Shown: positions 25,831-35,413, counted from the first letter of the stretch. The stretch is DNA of 64,000 nucleotides from Oceanispirochaeta crateris (GCF_008329965.1 NZ_CP036150.1:3204439-3268438); one strand, 5' to 3'. Notes: generated by a model not told the origin, from the sequence alone. Numbers and translations: made by a program.

Positions 25831-26593
25831 TGAAGTGAAATTAAAGTACTTAGGAATCAATGGATTTGAATTCTCAGTTGGAGGAAATATCCTCCTTATT
25901 GATCCATATGTCAGTAGGACGAGAGCTGATGAGCCCTGTTCTCATCAGCAAACCGTACGTCGACATATTCATCAAGCGGATACGATTTTTCTGACACACA
26001 GCCATTGGGATCATCTTGCTGATATTCCTGAGATTGTAGAGATTACCGGTGCAGCAGTTTATGGATCTTTAACCTCCTGTAACAGTCTGAAAAGTTGCTC
26101 TGTTCCAGAGGATCGAATCAATCAGTTCATTTCTTATATTCCTTACTCCTGTGGGCCTTTTGTGGTCACACCAATACCGTCCCTTCATAAATTACCCTGT
26201 CTCTATCCCGGAGAATATGACGATATTCCAGAGCGATTACTAATGCGGCATGAATTTCTGGAAGGAGGTACTTGGGCTTTCTTAGTGGAAGTCGAATCCA
26301 CCAGTTTTCTTATACTTGGAAGCGCTAACTACATAGCATCTGAGTTAGATGGTAAGAAAACTGATTATTTAATAGTCTCAATATCAGGAAGAACTCCTGA
26401 ATTTATGACAGATTTGCATAGTATTTTCTCATTTCAATACTGTATCCCTTCACATTTTGACTTTTTTGATACTCCCCTGGAGAATGCCGGCATAAGGGTC
26501 TCTGTAGATGAGTTTACTGAAGAGATGAGAGCCATAGATCCAGAGATAGTCATATTAAAGCCGACACCATTATCCTTTATTCCAATCAAATGA
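25820..26593 (+). CDS. MBL-fold metal-dependent hydrolase (UlaG-like)
   Basis: A 257-residue metallo-beta-lactamase-fold protein. The zinc motif TIFLTHSHWDHLADIPEI is intact, with later ligands in PSLHKLPCLYPGE and SHFDFF. Short cytosolic members such as UlaG hydrolyse sugar-phosphate lactones, which would suit a sugar cluster, but the substrate is inferred. The start is TTG at 25820 with GGAGG about 9 bases upstream, inside the decayed preceding gene. The gene converges with the AEC carrier; their 3' ends overlap by 8 bases. Confidence 0.82.
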   Translation: MDNNEVKLKYLGINGFEFSVGGNILLIDPYVSRTRADEPCSHQQTVRRHIHQADTIFLTHSHWDHLADIPEIVEITGAAVYGSLTSCNSLKSCSVPEDRINQFISYIPYSCGPFVVTPIPSLHKLPCLYPGEYDDIPERLLMRHEFLEGGTWAFLVEVESTSFLILGSANYIASELDGKKTDYLIVSISGRTPEFMTDLHSIFSFQYCIPSHFDFFDTPLENAGIRVSVDEFTEEMRAIDPEIVILKPTPLSFIPIK

Positions 26594-27518
26594 AAAGATA
26601 GAGGATTATTGAGAGAGGAATCACTGACAATAGTGTGCTTATCAATATCACCTTACTGGCAAGGATCGGGTCACCGTTCATCTCTTTGGCATAGATAAAT
26701 GAAGATGATGCGGCCGGCCCTGCCAAGAAAATAAGAGCTATAAGCATCTCACCGTTTGTAAGTGAGAGTTTTTTTCCGATTAGATATCCTATTGCTGGCA
26801 ACATGAGAGCATTCATCACGGATACGAAAATCGCTGTTTTAAGGTTGCTATGGATATCCTTAAAATCCAATCTTGCGCCAACGCCAATAAGGGCTAATGG
26901 TAATGACATATTACCTAGGGCTAGAAGAACCCGGTTTATAGCATGGGGTAGGCTGATATGATAAATGGATATGGTAAAACCCAGTATACATGCTAGAATG
27001 ATTGGGCTGAGTATTATCTTCTTTAAGATTTTCAGAATATTCAGGGGTGTCAGTCTCTTGGTTCCGCAGTTCATGATTATTGTAGTCAGTGTATTATTAA
27101 ATAGAATCATAATTCCTGCAGCCATACTGGCTATCTCTGTTAGCTCGTTCCCACCCCCCTGTGGAACCAGAGAAAAAAAGATAATAGGCAATCCAATATA
27201 TGATATATTACAATGGAAGCTAGTATGTATGAATGTCTTTCTTTTTTGTCTGCTTAGCTGCATAAATCCAGATGAAATAAGACTGATTACGATGATGATG
27301 GACACCGATATAAACAGGACTGTTATTATTTTCTGGACTACAGAAATGTAAAAGGTTGCATTGCCAATGTTGTAAATCATAAGGGCAGGTAAACCAACCC
27401 AGAAGATGATCTTTGTACAACCAGAGAAGAAGGCTGAATCAAGAAATTTGATTTCAAATAGAACCTTACCCAGGCTGACTATAATAAGAACCGGGGCAAG
27501 GATGCTCAGAATATACAT
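26586..27518 (-). CDS. AEC-family (auxin efflux carrier-like) transporter
   Basis: A 310-residue membrane protein with about ten hydrophobic helices. It shows the AEC pattern: LSILAPVLIIVSLGKVL, FWVGLPALMIYNIG, NISYIGLPIIFF, PLALIGVGARLDFKDIHSNL and AGPAASSSFIYAKEMNGDP. Relatives carry carboxylates such as malate or export metabolites. It is the last gene of a minus-strand operon isomerase-amidohydrolase-carrier. Confidence 0.87.
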   Translation of the reverse strand: MYILSILAPVLIIVSLGKVLFEIKFLDSAFFSGCTKIIFWVGLPALMIYNIGNATFYISVVQKIITVLFISVSIIIVISLISSGFMQLSRQKRKTFIHTSFHCNISYIGLPIIFFSLVPQGGGNELTEIASMAAGIMILFNNTLTTIIMNCGTKRLTPLNILKILKKIILSPIILACILGFTISIYHISLPHAINRVLLALGNMSLPLALIGVGARLDFKDIHSNLKTAIFVSVMNALMLPAIGYLIGKKLSLTNGEMLIALIFLAGPAASSSFIYAKEMNGDPILASKVILISTLLSVIPLSIILYLFI

Positions 27519-27552
27519 GAGATAACTCCGAATAATGTAAGAAGAGATGCTA

Positions 27553-28599
27553 TTATTCTATATCCAAAAGCTTTGCAGCATTGCGGTAGAATATTCTCTG
27601 GATATCATCTGGAGTTGCTCCGAAACGTTTGGTTGCACGCTTACAAGCAAGAAGTTCTTCATACATGAAAAAGGTGAGTTTCTCAGACTCAGGTACGCCG
27701 ACTTCCCGCATATGAGAGTCTTGCGAGAGATCTCCATACATCCCCTTGGGTACGATATTCACATAATTTCCATCTTCACAAATCCTTCGCATTCTCATAC
27801 GTAGAATGGGAAGATCTGAGCCAAACATAACCCGGTCAGACCCCACGCAGTCCAATACACGATAGATCGCTTCATCCTGGGTCGTTGCACTAAAGTCAAA
27901 TTTCAAATGTTTTGTTTTCTTCAGGATTGTGAATGCATCTCCAAAGTCTTCAGGGCAATAGGCTCTTCCTATATGGGCATAGATTACCTTGATATCAGGA
28001 TATCTTTCTTCAATCTCAATCATCTGAGCAAGGTTGACAGGATCTCCCAATCGACCGTTACGAGGGATATGAAGCATCAGGACTTTTTTGTGAGAATTCA
28101 AGTAGGCCAATTGGTGATGAGGGATGAAATCAAAAATTCTAATTTCTGCTTCAGGAATATAGGATGGAGAGAGGTTCAGGTATACCTTTACACCATGAAA
28201 GTTTCCCTGTTCTAATTTTGTATGTAGGGTTTCAATGTTCCATTCAGGGAAAGAATATAAGAGTGCTGGGACATTATTGGCTGCAGCTGATTGTGCAATA
28301 TAGTCATTTTGAGCATCTGCATCATCACCTCTTTTGATACTGGAAAAAATTAAAGGAGTGACTCTTTTACCGGGAAACATTATTTTATATGTTTCAAGCA
28401 GTTCTTCTATTGGACTATGCTCTGCAACAAGGGATGGCCAGGTAACAGCCCTGACTATACCTTCTGGTTTTTTAGCGCGGAACTTATTCAAATAGACGTG
28501 AGTATGAATGTCTATCATTCTCTCGGGAAGATAATCAGAAAGCTCTGTATTATAAATCATCTTATCATAATCTGTCATTGGAAATAATTCTTTTTTCAT
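27553..28599 (-). CDS. Amidohydrolase-family (TIM-barrel) protein
   Basis: A 348-residue amidohydrolase_2-type enzyme. Metal-binding hallmarks are MIDIHTHVYLNKF (HxH), LMLHIPRNGRLGDP, VIYAHIGRAY and RVMFGSDLPILRMR (the Asp). Related enzymes hydrolyse lactones or decarboxylate aromatic or sugar-derived acids. Within a sugar cluster a lactonase is the simplest guess. It lies 51 bases downstream of the isomerase gene. Confidence 0.84.
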   Translation of the reverse strand: MKKELFPMTDYDKMIYNTELSDYLPERMIDIHTHVYLNKFRAKKPEGIVRAVTWPSLVAEHSPIEELLETYKIMFPGKRVTPLIFSSIKRGDDADAQNDYIAQSAAANNVPALLYSFPEWNIETLHTKLEQGNFHGVKVYLNLSPSYIPEAEIRIFDFIPHHQLAYLNSHKKVLMLHIPRNGRLGDPVNLAQMIEIEERYPDIKVIYAHIGRAYCPEDFGDAFTILKKTKHLKFDFSATTQDEAIYRVLDCVGSDRVMFGSDLPILRMRMRRICEDGNYVNIVPKGMYGDLSQDSHMREVGVPESEKLTFFMYEELLACKRATKRFGATPDDIQRIFYRNAAKLLDIE

Positions 28600-28650
28600 T
28601 TTGCCTTCCTTATATAATTTTGTGGATTATTCTCATTTTGCTTTATGTTA

Positions 28651-30021
28651 TTATTCAATAATAATAACTTCCCAGCCCATCTGTTCACCGAAAGTTTTCA
28701 TTGAGGTAATAGATTCATCATAGCAAAGTACTGAATGGTGTGTTCCACCAAACAGGCTATACTTTGTGAGGAATTCATCAATCCGTATTTTAGGCTTAAT
28801 CCATCCGCGTACATTCTTTTCAAATGTTGTAGTATCTGACTCTTCCATTCTCATTGGACAAACCAATAATCTGTATGAACGATTAAGCATCGGTATGAGG
28901 TTCAACAGTAATACCTCTCCTTTTCTGCACTCTCCTGTTATATAGAGGGGTTGTAATCCACTACTATAGGTGTATGGTTTTGCAGCTAAGGTTGCTTTTT
29001 CTTTGCAAATCCTTGGGTTGATCTCTCCCATATGGCTTAGAAATATCCTGTTATCCTTCCAGTCGGGACAGAACATCTCTGTAAAAGTGGTCTCTTTGTT
29101 TATAGATAATAGTGCATGAGCTAATGAAGCGGTCAGGATATCACCTTCTCCAGCATATCCGATCCCTTCATACATCCCTACTCCAGCAAACAGGAATGGA
29201 ACCCGATTAACAGGGCTTGAGTCTGTTACTTCTCTGAAATTACAGGTGAATGCAGTAATTCCCTTATCTGCGGTCCAGTCTTTCAGTTTTTTTGTGATTA
29301 GGACATTCTCTCTTAGAACCTCTTCTGATACGGAATCAAATGAGAACAAAGAATCAAGGTATATAAGCTCATCATTGATATCTTCAATATCAGGAGAGGA
29401 TGCAATCTCAGGGACAGGAATGACATCAATATCAAAATCCGCCTTCATCTGAGCCGGGGTTATGAAGAAATCTCCCATCCCGGTAAAGGGATCTCCAATG
29501 ACTCCTACGGTTGTATTTCTAAAGTTTTTGGCAGCTGAAATACCTCGTAGTATCTCTACCACTCTATCAATCACATCTGAGTCTTGCCAATGACCAGATT
29601 CGATCATGAAAGGCCTTTTATGACGAACGAGCATACTGCACATGTCCTGTACCCCATGGATTCCATGGTTGAAAGTGATCTGCTGCGGGTTTTGTCTGAA
29701 CCCGAACTGCGGCTCAGGTGTTGTATTGAGAATCACAAGGGGAAGATCTGTATTCAACAACGCCGGAAGCGATTCAAGAGATGGTGAGTAGGCAAGGTGG
29801 AGAGAGACAAGAGCATCAACTCCTTTGCTGTTGAACATCTTGATAGCGTCTTCAAATTCCTTCTGCACTCTACAAATAGGTGATGTTTCTACGATTATCC
29901 CCTTTGAGGATAGTTCCTGAGCAATCTTCTGGTAGAAGGGCTCTATTACTTCTCTGTTCTGTTTTGCTACCTCATCGTAAAGTGCCAGATAAAACGGGAG
30001 GAATCCTATACGAGCAGCCAT
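28651..30021 (-). CDS. L-arabinose/L-fucose isomerase-like enzyme
   Basis: A 456-residue member of the AraA/FucI isomerase fold, enzymes that interconvert aldoses and ketoses using Mn2+. Key segments are RIGFLPFYLALYDEVAKQN, ALVSLHLAYSPSLESLPALL, the metal region GIGYAGEGDILTASLAHALL (AraA has GEGD) and GGTHHSVLCYDESI with the catalytic His. The ATG at 30021 is preferred over the TTG one codon earlier because AAGGAG is then 7 bases away. It leads the operon with the amidohydrolase and AEC carrier and shares its promoter element with the FGGY kinase operon, so the product ketose is probably the kinase substrate. Confidence 0.84.
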   Translation of the reverse strand: MAARIGFLPFYLALYDEVAKQNREVIEPFYQKIAQELSSKGIIVETSPICRVQKEFEDAIKMFNSKGVDALVSLHLAYSPSLESLPALLNTDLPLVILNTTPEPQFGFRQNPQQITFNHGIHGVQDMCSMLVRHKRPFMIESGHWQDSDVIDRVVEILRGISAAKNFRNTTVGVIGDPFTGMGDFFITPAQMKADFDIDVIPVPEIASSPDIEDINDELIYLDSLFSFDSVSEEVLRENVLITKKLKDWTADKGITAFTCNFREVTDSSPVNRVPFLFAGVGMYEGIGYAGEGDILTASLAHALLSINKETTFTEMFCPDWKDNRIFLSHMGEINPRICKEKATLAAKPYTYSSGLQPLYITGECRKGEVLLLNLIPMLNRSYRLLVCPMRMEESDTTTFEKNVRGWIKPKIRIDEFLTKYSLFGGTHHSVLCYDESITSMKTFGEQMGWEVIIIE

Positions 30022-30435
30022 CAATGATCTCCTTATCTTAAAACTACTTTGCAGAAAGTCCTAATTCCTTTTAATTGAGATAAAGGACGAAGAACTTCTG
30101 TTTCAATCTATTATTTTACTATATTAAGCCTGAGTCAAGCATATTTTGCATGAATTGCTCATTACTTCAAAAATTTGATTTAATAAATATAAATCATACT
30201 CATTTTCTCTACTTTACAATTTCATTATCAATATGTGGGAAGGGGCCTATCGGAAACTAAAACTTCTAGCAATGTAAAATAAATTGAGCTATGTAACTCC
30301 TAAAAAATATAAAAACGTAATAAAACTTTTTATCATCACTTGGAGGAAGATTTGATTATCCTATTTCTGAATAGAACCTTTTCTATGGATTTTGAGAAAA
30401 TTTTGTTGTCACTAATAGATTCAAAAATTAATTTT
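30022..30435. other. AT-rich intergenic region ahead of the isomerase operon
   Basis: Contains the promoter element at 30105-30146. From 30150 to 30435 the sequence is AT-rich without a recognisable gene or clear terminator. Confidence 0.6.
30105..30146 (-). promoter_or_regulatory. Promoter element of the isomerase operon (second copy)
   Basis: TTGACT (30138-30133) and AATAAT (30115-30110) with a 17-base spacer on the minus strand, in a 42-bp block 37/42 identical to that ahead of the kinase operon. Transcription would start near 30103, about 80 bases before the isomerase ATG. Confidence 0.65.
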
Positions 30436-31596
30436 TTAAAGATTTAATAAATAATTTAAATAATTTTCTATTTGAGAAGTTTCAATGAATTCATTCGGTC
30501 TATGAGCTTCCTCGATAGAGCCAGGTCCCCAGAGGATGGAAGAAAACCCTGCTTGTGCGTAGCTACCTGCCTCGGCGCCAAATGAAACTACAGCTGGGTT
30601 TACTTTACTACCAAGACTTTGGATAAAATTCACAACATTCCTATTTGATGCTGCCGATAAGCCAGGATATGAACTGTTAATTTTCGTATCAAAAGATATC
30701 CTGGGATCAATATTCTGAAAATAATCCAGCATATAACTATTTATATCATGAATTAATACCTTTGGATTCTGCTCGGGGAGAACTCTTACTTCCCATTTAA
30801 ATTCGCAGTTTTCAGGAACAATATTTACAGCTGTTCCACCAAATATCTGGCCAACTGAATATGTTGTGTAAGGAGGATCAAAACTACATCCTAAATCAGA
30901 ATTTTTTATTGCTTGATCTTGGATTTGACGGAGATAGTTAACATAATCCATTGCATAATAAATAGCGTTTACTGCGGACGCTGGAGTACTTGAATGCCCG
31001 GAAATCCCATGAATTACTGTGGTGCATTTTATTCCACCTTTGTGTGATGAAACTGGGATGCACTCAGTAGGTTCTCCGACAATTACAAAATCAGGTTTTA
31101 AATTATTTAAATTCATTTGATGAGTTAGATAACTTACACCTTTACATCCAAGTTCTTCATCACAGGTTAATGCAAGGTGAATTGGAGTCTTTAAGTTTTT
31201 ACTTTGCCAATAAGGTATCATTGCCATGATGAGAGCAATGAAGCTCTTCATATCTACAGTCCCTCGGCCATAAAGTTTGTTATCTTTTTTGTGGAGTTCA
31301 AATGGAGGAGTGTACCACCCTTTATCCTGTGGTGGTACAACATCAATATGGCCAGAGAAACAAATACCCCCTACCTTTTTATCACTCACTGTGGCATAGA
31401 GATTTTCGATTTTTGTATTATATCCTACTGGAAAACGTAGAACTTTACATCCACAACTAAAAAGATATTCTTCTATCCAGTCCATCACCAAATTAGTTGA
31501 ACTATCACTAAGAGTCTCAAAACTGATTAGTTTCTTTAGAATCTGTTCAAAATTACTTAGTATCACAGCTCTATTGGTTCTCATATTTTTCACCAT
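30436..31596 (-). CDS. M20-family deacylase (ArgE/DapE-like)
   Basis: A 386-residue zinc peptidase/deacylase of the ArgE/DapE/acetylornithine deacetylase group. Zinc ligands and catalytic residues are visible in CFSGHIDVVPPQDKGW (His and Asp), YGRGTVDMKSFIALIM (bridging Asp), LTCDEELGCKG (catalytic Glu), FVIVGEPTECIP, and the final LWGPGSIEEAHRPNEF (His). The dimerisation domain (GISGHSSTPASAVNAIYYAM) is intact. The start could be the ATG at 31584 instead; neither has a strong ribosome-binding site. The substrate is an N-acyl amino acid or sugar-derived amide; relation to the sugar cluster is uncertain. Confidence 0.87.
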   Translation of the reverse strand: MVKNMRTNRAVILSNFEQILKKLISFETLSDSSTNLVMDWIEEYLFSCGCKVLRFPVGYNTKIENLYATVSDKKVGGICFSGHIDVVPPQDKGWYTPPFELHKKDNKLYGRGTVDMKSFIALIMAMIPYWQSKNLKTPIHLALTCDEELGCKGVSYLTHQMNLNNLKPDFVIVGEPTECIPVSSHKGGIKCTTVIHGISGHSSTPASAVNAIYYAMDYVNYLRQIQDQAIKNSDLGCSFDPPYTTYSVGQIFGGTAVNIVPENCEFKWEVRVLPEQNPKVLIHDINSYMLDYFQNIDPRISFDTKINSSYPGLSAASNRNVVNFIQSLGSKVNPAVVSFGAEAGSYAQAGFSSILWGPGSIEEAHRPNEFIETSQIENYLNYLLNL

Positions 31597-31659
31597 AATA
31601 AAATATTTATGCTTAACATCCGTGAGAATTATTTTTTAGCACCTGACCTATCCCCTATA

Positions 31660-31795
31660 TTCGACCAGCAACAGATTTAGTATTCAACTCATTTAGCTTA
31701 CTCTCAAACTCTACCGGTGTCATTCATTTTAATCTTTTTTGCGGCCTCTCTGTATTATATTCAGTCCACCAATTTTCAATTTTATTCCTAGTACC
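31660..31795 (-). pseudogene. IS3-family OrfB C-terminal remnant
   Basis: The minus strand reads KIENWWTEYNTERPQKRLK, stop, MTPVEFESKLNEL, the familiar end of an IS3-type DDE transposase (W..YN..RP...L...P.EF). It contains an internal stop. It may be the missing tail of the decayed orfB at 34725-35404, separated from it by the nested element between. Confidence 0.7.
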
Positions 31796-31845
31796 CTATA
31801 GTTCAAGATAGTTGTCACAGTATTTAATATGGAGGACAACATCAA

Positions 31846-32334
31846 TTGAGTAAGTACAGTACAGGATTTCGAAACAGCATTTTACGGAAAGTTCTGCCCC
31901 CTGAGAGTAGGTCTATTGCCCAGGTAAGCCGGGAAGAAGGAATCTCAAATCAAACAATTAGGAATTGGGTTGCCAAGGCTAAAGATGGTACACTGGATGC
32001 AGCTGCTGGAGAGTTATCACCAGATCGGAGGAGCATTTCAGAAAAGATGTCCCTTCTCTTAGAGAGCCGATCAATTTCAAAAGATGAGATAGGAAATTGG
32101 CTTAGAAAGAATGGTCTCCACAGTGAACATCTATCCCTCTGGGAGCAGGAGCTGCGGCAGTCTATGACAGAAAAAGAAAAGACCATCCAGGAACAAAATC
32201 GTCAATTGAAGCTAAAGACTAAAAAGCTTGAGAAAGAGCTTGCTCGTAAAGATAAAGCCCTGGCTGAAATGGCAGCCCTACTAACTCTTAAAAAAAAAGT
32301 GGATGCTCTATTGGGGGACGACGAGGACGATTAA
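31846..32334 (+). CDS. Transposase OrfA of the IS3-type element (helix-turn-helix plus long coiled coil)
   Basis: A 162-residue OrfA larger than usual. An N-terminal HTH (SIAQVSREEGISNQTIRNW) is followed by a second helical region (LRKNGLHSEHLSLWEQELR) and a long coiled coil (QNRQLKLKTKKLEKELARKD). An A9G run at 32290-32299 lies in the LKKK codons; reading -1 from there gives an uninterrupted frame into OrfB. The start is a TTG with GGAGG 10 bases upstream. Confidence 0.82.
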   Translation: MSKYSTGFRNSILRKVLPPESRSIAQVSREEGISNQTIRNWVAKAKDGTLDAAAGELSPDRRSISEKMSLLLESRSISKDEIGNWLRKNGLHSEHLSLWEQELRQSMTEKEKTIQEQNRQLKLKTKKLEKELARKDKALAEMAALLTLKKKVDALLGDDEDD

Positions 32335-32366
32335 TTACTCAGGATCTCAGAGATCTAGCAGTTTCA

Positions 32367-33368
32367 TTGTTAGATGAAGCAATATCAGATGGAGCCAGAA
32401 GATCAGAAGCCTGTAATGTAATGGATATATCTGTCCGGACATATCATAGATGGAGTGATTCTTCTTGTGGTGACAAAAGAAAAGGAGCAGTGAAAAAGGT
32501 TAAAAGAAAGCTTGCAGAGTATGAACGTCAAGAGATTCTCAGGATTGCCTGTGAAGATAGATTTGTGGACTGTAATCCATATCAGATTGTTGTAACTCTT
32601 TTGGATGAAGGAGTATATATAGCATCTGTAAGTACTTTCTACAGAGTGCTGAGAGATGCAGACATGATTCACCACAGAAAAAGAAGTTACCCTGCAAGAA
32701 AGCAGAATAAACCTCCTGAGTTGGCAGCTACAGGCCCCAATCAGGTTTGGAGTTGGGATATTACTTTTCTCAAAACAGATGTGAATGGAATCTTCCTTTA
32801 CTGCTATATGATCGTTGATGTCTGGAGTCGTAAAATTGTTGGTTGGGAGATACACGAATCTGAATCATCGGAGCTAGCCGAGCAAATGTTTAGAAGGTTA
32901 AAAATCATTCATAAACTGGAAGGAATCAGGCTGCATTCTGATAATGGGAATCCCATGAAAGGTGGTACCATGATTATGACATTGTATGCATTAGGAGTGA
33001 TCCCATCTTTTTCAAGACCCAGAGTCAGTGATGATAATCCCTATTCTGAATCTTTGTTCAAAACTTTAAAATATACGGCCGGATACCCAAAGTATTTTAA
33101 GGATATACATCAAGCTCGTGTATGGATGGCAGATTTTGTGAATTGGTATAACAATGAGCATAAACATTCAGGAATCTCATATATTTCTCCAGCCCAAAGA
33201 CACTGTGGCGATGGTTCAGAAATAATGGAGAAAAGGAATAAGGTCATAAGAAAAGCAATTAGCAAAACTCCTGAAAGGTGGAGTTCTGATCAAAAGATAT
33301 GGGAGGATCAGAAACATGTGTATCTGAACCCATCTTTAGAGACTAAGAAGCAACTGATTTCAGCATAA
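32367..33368 (+). CDS. Transposase OrfB of the IS3-type element (DDE domain)
   Basis: A 333-residue DDE transposase: VWSWDITFLKTDVNGIFLYC (first Asp), IRLHSDNGNPMKGGTMIMTL (second Asp), PRVSDDNPYSESLFKTLKYT (Glu). An N-terminal HTH (CNVMDISVRTYHRWSD) precedes. Its frame is open back to the A9G slippery run, so the active form is probably an OrfAB fusion. A close look shows no internal damage. Confidence 0.88.
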   Translation: MLDEAISDGARRSEACNVMDISVRTYHRWSDSSCGDKRKGAVKKVKRKLAEYERQEILRIACEDRFVDCNPYQIVVTLLDEGVYIASVSTFYRVLRDADMIHHRKRSYPARKQNKPPELAATGPNQVWSWDITFLKTDVNGIFLYCYMIVDVWSRKIVGWEIHESESSELAEQMFRRLKIIHKLEGIRLHSDNGNPMKGGTMIMTLYALGVIPSFSRPRVSDDNPYSESLFKTLKYTAGYPKYFKDIHQARVWMADFVNWYNNEHKHSGISYISPAQRHCGDGSEIMEKRNKVIRKAISKTPERWSSDQKIWEDQKHVYLNPSLETKKQLISA

Positions 33369-33373
33369 AAAAA

Positions 33374-34700
33374 GACCCTGTAAATAAAACTGTGTAACTG
33401 CCTAATTCTGAATAGCCCAAAAAGGGCAATAGGAGTTAGGATGAATAGTATCATGATAGACAAAGATCGTTTGGATGAGTTAGCCACAGAATTGGCTAAA
33501 GGGGTTAAGACCGAGGCAGACTTGGCTGATCCTCTTGGCCAGCTGATGAAGCTGACAATTGAAAAAGCTCTAAATGCTGAAATGGATAATCATCTTGGTT
33601 ATGAAAAGCATTCTCGGAAAGGGCACAACAAAAAAAATAGCCGTAATGGCTACAATTCAAAGAAAGTAAAAACTGATTCAGGGGAACTTGAAATAGAAAC
33701 ACCTCGGGATAGAGACTCAGAGTTTGAACCTCAAATGGTTAAGAAAGGTCAAAGAAGACTTCTAGGTTTTGATCAGAAGATTCTCACCCTTTACGCCAAA
33801 GGCCAGACAACCAGAGATATCGCTGAGACACTTAAAGATTTATATGGTGTAGATGTCTCTCATACCCTTATTTCTCAGGTAACAGATTCTGTTCTTGAAG
33901 AAGTGGAACAGTGGCAGAACCGCCCCTTGGACAGCTTATATCCCATCATTTATCTGGATTGCATCGTAGTCAAAGTACATCAGGACAAACGGGTCATCAA
34001 AAAGGCTGTTTACCTGGCTCTAGGGATCACTACTGAAGGTATAAAGGAATTATTGGGGCTCTGGATCTCTGAGAACGAAGGAGCCAAATTCTGGCTTTCT
34101 GTGCTGACAGAGCTCCAGAACCGGGGTGTTCAGGATATCTTTATAGCGTGTGTCGATGGACTAACTGGATTTCCTGAAGCTATCAATACCGTCTATCCTA
34201 AAACAAAGATTCAGCTCTGTATTGTACATATGGTCAGGAACTCCTTGAAATATGTTTCATACAAGGATCGAAAGGAAGCTGCTAGAGATTTGAAGGCAAT
34301 CTACTCATCAATCACTCTGGATGAAGCAGAAAGAGAGCTTAATAATTTTGCTGAAAAGTGGGATAGCCAGTATGGCTCTATTAGTAAAATGTGGAAAAGA
34401 CATTGGGAAAATCTGATAGCAATTTATGATTACCCAGATGAAATCCGGAAAATCATCTATACCACTAATGCAATAGAATCTTTGAACAGTGTCATTCGAA
34501 AAGCGATCAAGAATCGGAAGATCTTTCCCAATGACAAATCTGCATTTAAGATCGTATACTTGGCTATACAGCAGGCCTCCAAAAAATGGACTATGCCACT
34601 AAGAGCATGGAAACCTGCCATGAATCGATTTCAGTTGGAATATGGAGATCGATTTACAGATGAATAAGTTAGGCATTTACACAGGAAACTTTACAGGCTC
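33374..34700 (+). mobile_element. IS256-family insertion sequence, intact (1327 bp)
   Basis: Terminal repeats match: the left end GACCCTGTAAATAAAACTGT and the complement of the right end GAGCCTGTAAAGTTTCCTGT share most positions, followed by GTAA.TGCC in both. No 8-9-bp target duplication is evident. Two decayed 3' ends of the same family occur at 14229-14344 and 15621-15858. Confidence 0.88.
33441..34667 (+). CDS. IS256-family (Mutator-like) transposase
   Basis: A 408-residue transposase. N-terminal NAEMDNHLGYEKHSRKGHN with a NSRNGYNSKKVKTDSGELEI block is typical of the family; catalytic parts are YPIIYLDCIVVKVHQDKRVI (Asp), FIACVDGLTGFPEAINTVYP (Asp) with CIVHMVRNSLKYVSYKDRK, and KIIYTTNAIESLNSVIRK (Glu). 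GGAG lies upstream of the ATG. No stop or frameshift is seen. Confidence 0.94.
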   Translation: MNSIMIDKDRLDELATELAKGVKTEADLADPLGQLMKLTIEKALNAEMDNHLGYEKHSRKGHNKKNSRNGYNSKKVKTDSGELEIETPRDRDSEFEPQMVKKGQRRLLGFDQKILTLYAKGQTTRDIAETLKDLYGVDVSHTLISQVTDSVLEEVEQWQNRPLDSLYPIIYLDCIVVKVHQDKRVIKKAVYLALGITTEGIKELLGLWISENEGAKFWLSVLTELQNRGVQDIFIACVDGLTGFPEAINTVYPKTKIQLCIVHMVRNSLKYVSYKDRKEAARDLKAIYSSITLDEAERELNNFAEKWDSQYGSISKMWKRHWENLIAIYDYPDEIRKIIYTTNAIESLNSVIRKAIKNRKIFPNDKSAFKIVYLAIQQASKKWTMPLRAWKPAMNRFQLEYGDRFTDE

Positions 34701-34724
34701 CAAAAGTTGTGACAACTATGTTGA

Positions 34725-35404
34725 AACATTCCGTAGTATCATTGATTGATTCAAAATAGTGAGAATTTAAGCATTCATTTCTGAATGTTCCATTGAAGCT
34801 TTCTATATAACAATTATCTGTTGGTTTTCCTGGCCTTGAGAAACTGATTCTTATTCCTTTCTCATAACACCATTTATCTAATTCTTTACTTCTGAATTCT
34901 GGTCCATTATCACATTGTAAGGTTTCTGGATAACCATATTTCTCTCCGGTCCTCTCCAAAATCTCAGTAACATGCCTACCATTTATTGAATAACCAGCAT
35001 GTATAATCGGTGATTTTCTTGTAGTAGGATCGATGACAGTTAGAATCTTGAGTTTCCTCTGGCTTGCAATAGAATCACTTACAAAATCAATTGCCCAAAG
35101 TTTACCAGGAGTCTTAGGAATGATAGTAGGCTCTCTATTTTCAGACGAGATTTTCTTCCTCCGTTTACTTCTGTTTAATTGCAAACCTAGGTCACTGTAG
35201 ATCCTTTCAGTGCGTTTATGGTTGATAGAGATATTGTTCTGTCTTAATTACAAATGGATCATTCCACAGCCATATTTTGAGTTCTTCTTAAGGATCTTAT
35301 ACATCTCCTTAATAATCTCACCATCATCATTTGGCTTTGAGTTATAAAAATATGTAGATCTTGGCAATTGAACTAAACGGCATGATCTTCTAATCGATAA
35401 CCCG
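34725..35404 (-). pseudogene. IS3-family OrfB, truncated at both ends with an internal stop
   Basis: The minus strand reads FGLSIRRSCRLVQLPRSTYF then an internal TAA at 35248-35250, followed by NHKRTERIYSDLGLQLNRSK, KLWAIDFVSDSIASQRKLKI (first Asp), LQCDNGPEFRSKELDKW (second Asp) and KPTDNCYIESFNGTFRNECL (Glu). It ends at SINDTTECFN, where the nested element begins. The 5' end stops at the IS copy starting at 35414, and no orfA is found. Confidence 0.82.
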
Positions 35405-35413
35405 AAGTGCTTT

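Larger units (their letters stand above)
31808..34719 (+). mobile_element. IS3-type element interrupted by an IS256 copy
   Basis: A perfect 12-bp inverted repeat, ATAGTTGTCACA at 31808-31819 and TGTGACAACTAT at 34708-34719, brackets orfA, orfB and the IS256 element. Removing IS256 (33374-34700) leaves about 1585 bp. The IS256 insertion lies just after the orfB stop, so this element's transposase is undamaged. Confidence 0.65.

Noticed and set aside
31846-33368. Two-gene plus-strand cassette as a novel accessory system
   Set aside because: OrfA/OrfB have HTH and DDE motifs with an A9G frameshift site and terminal repeats, so it is an IS3-type element.
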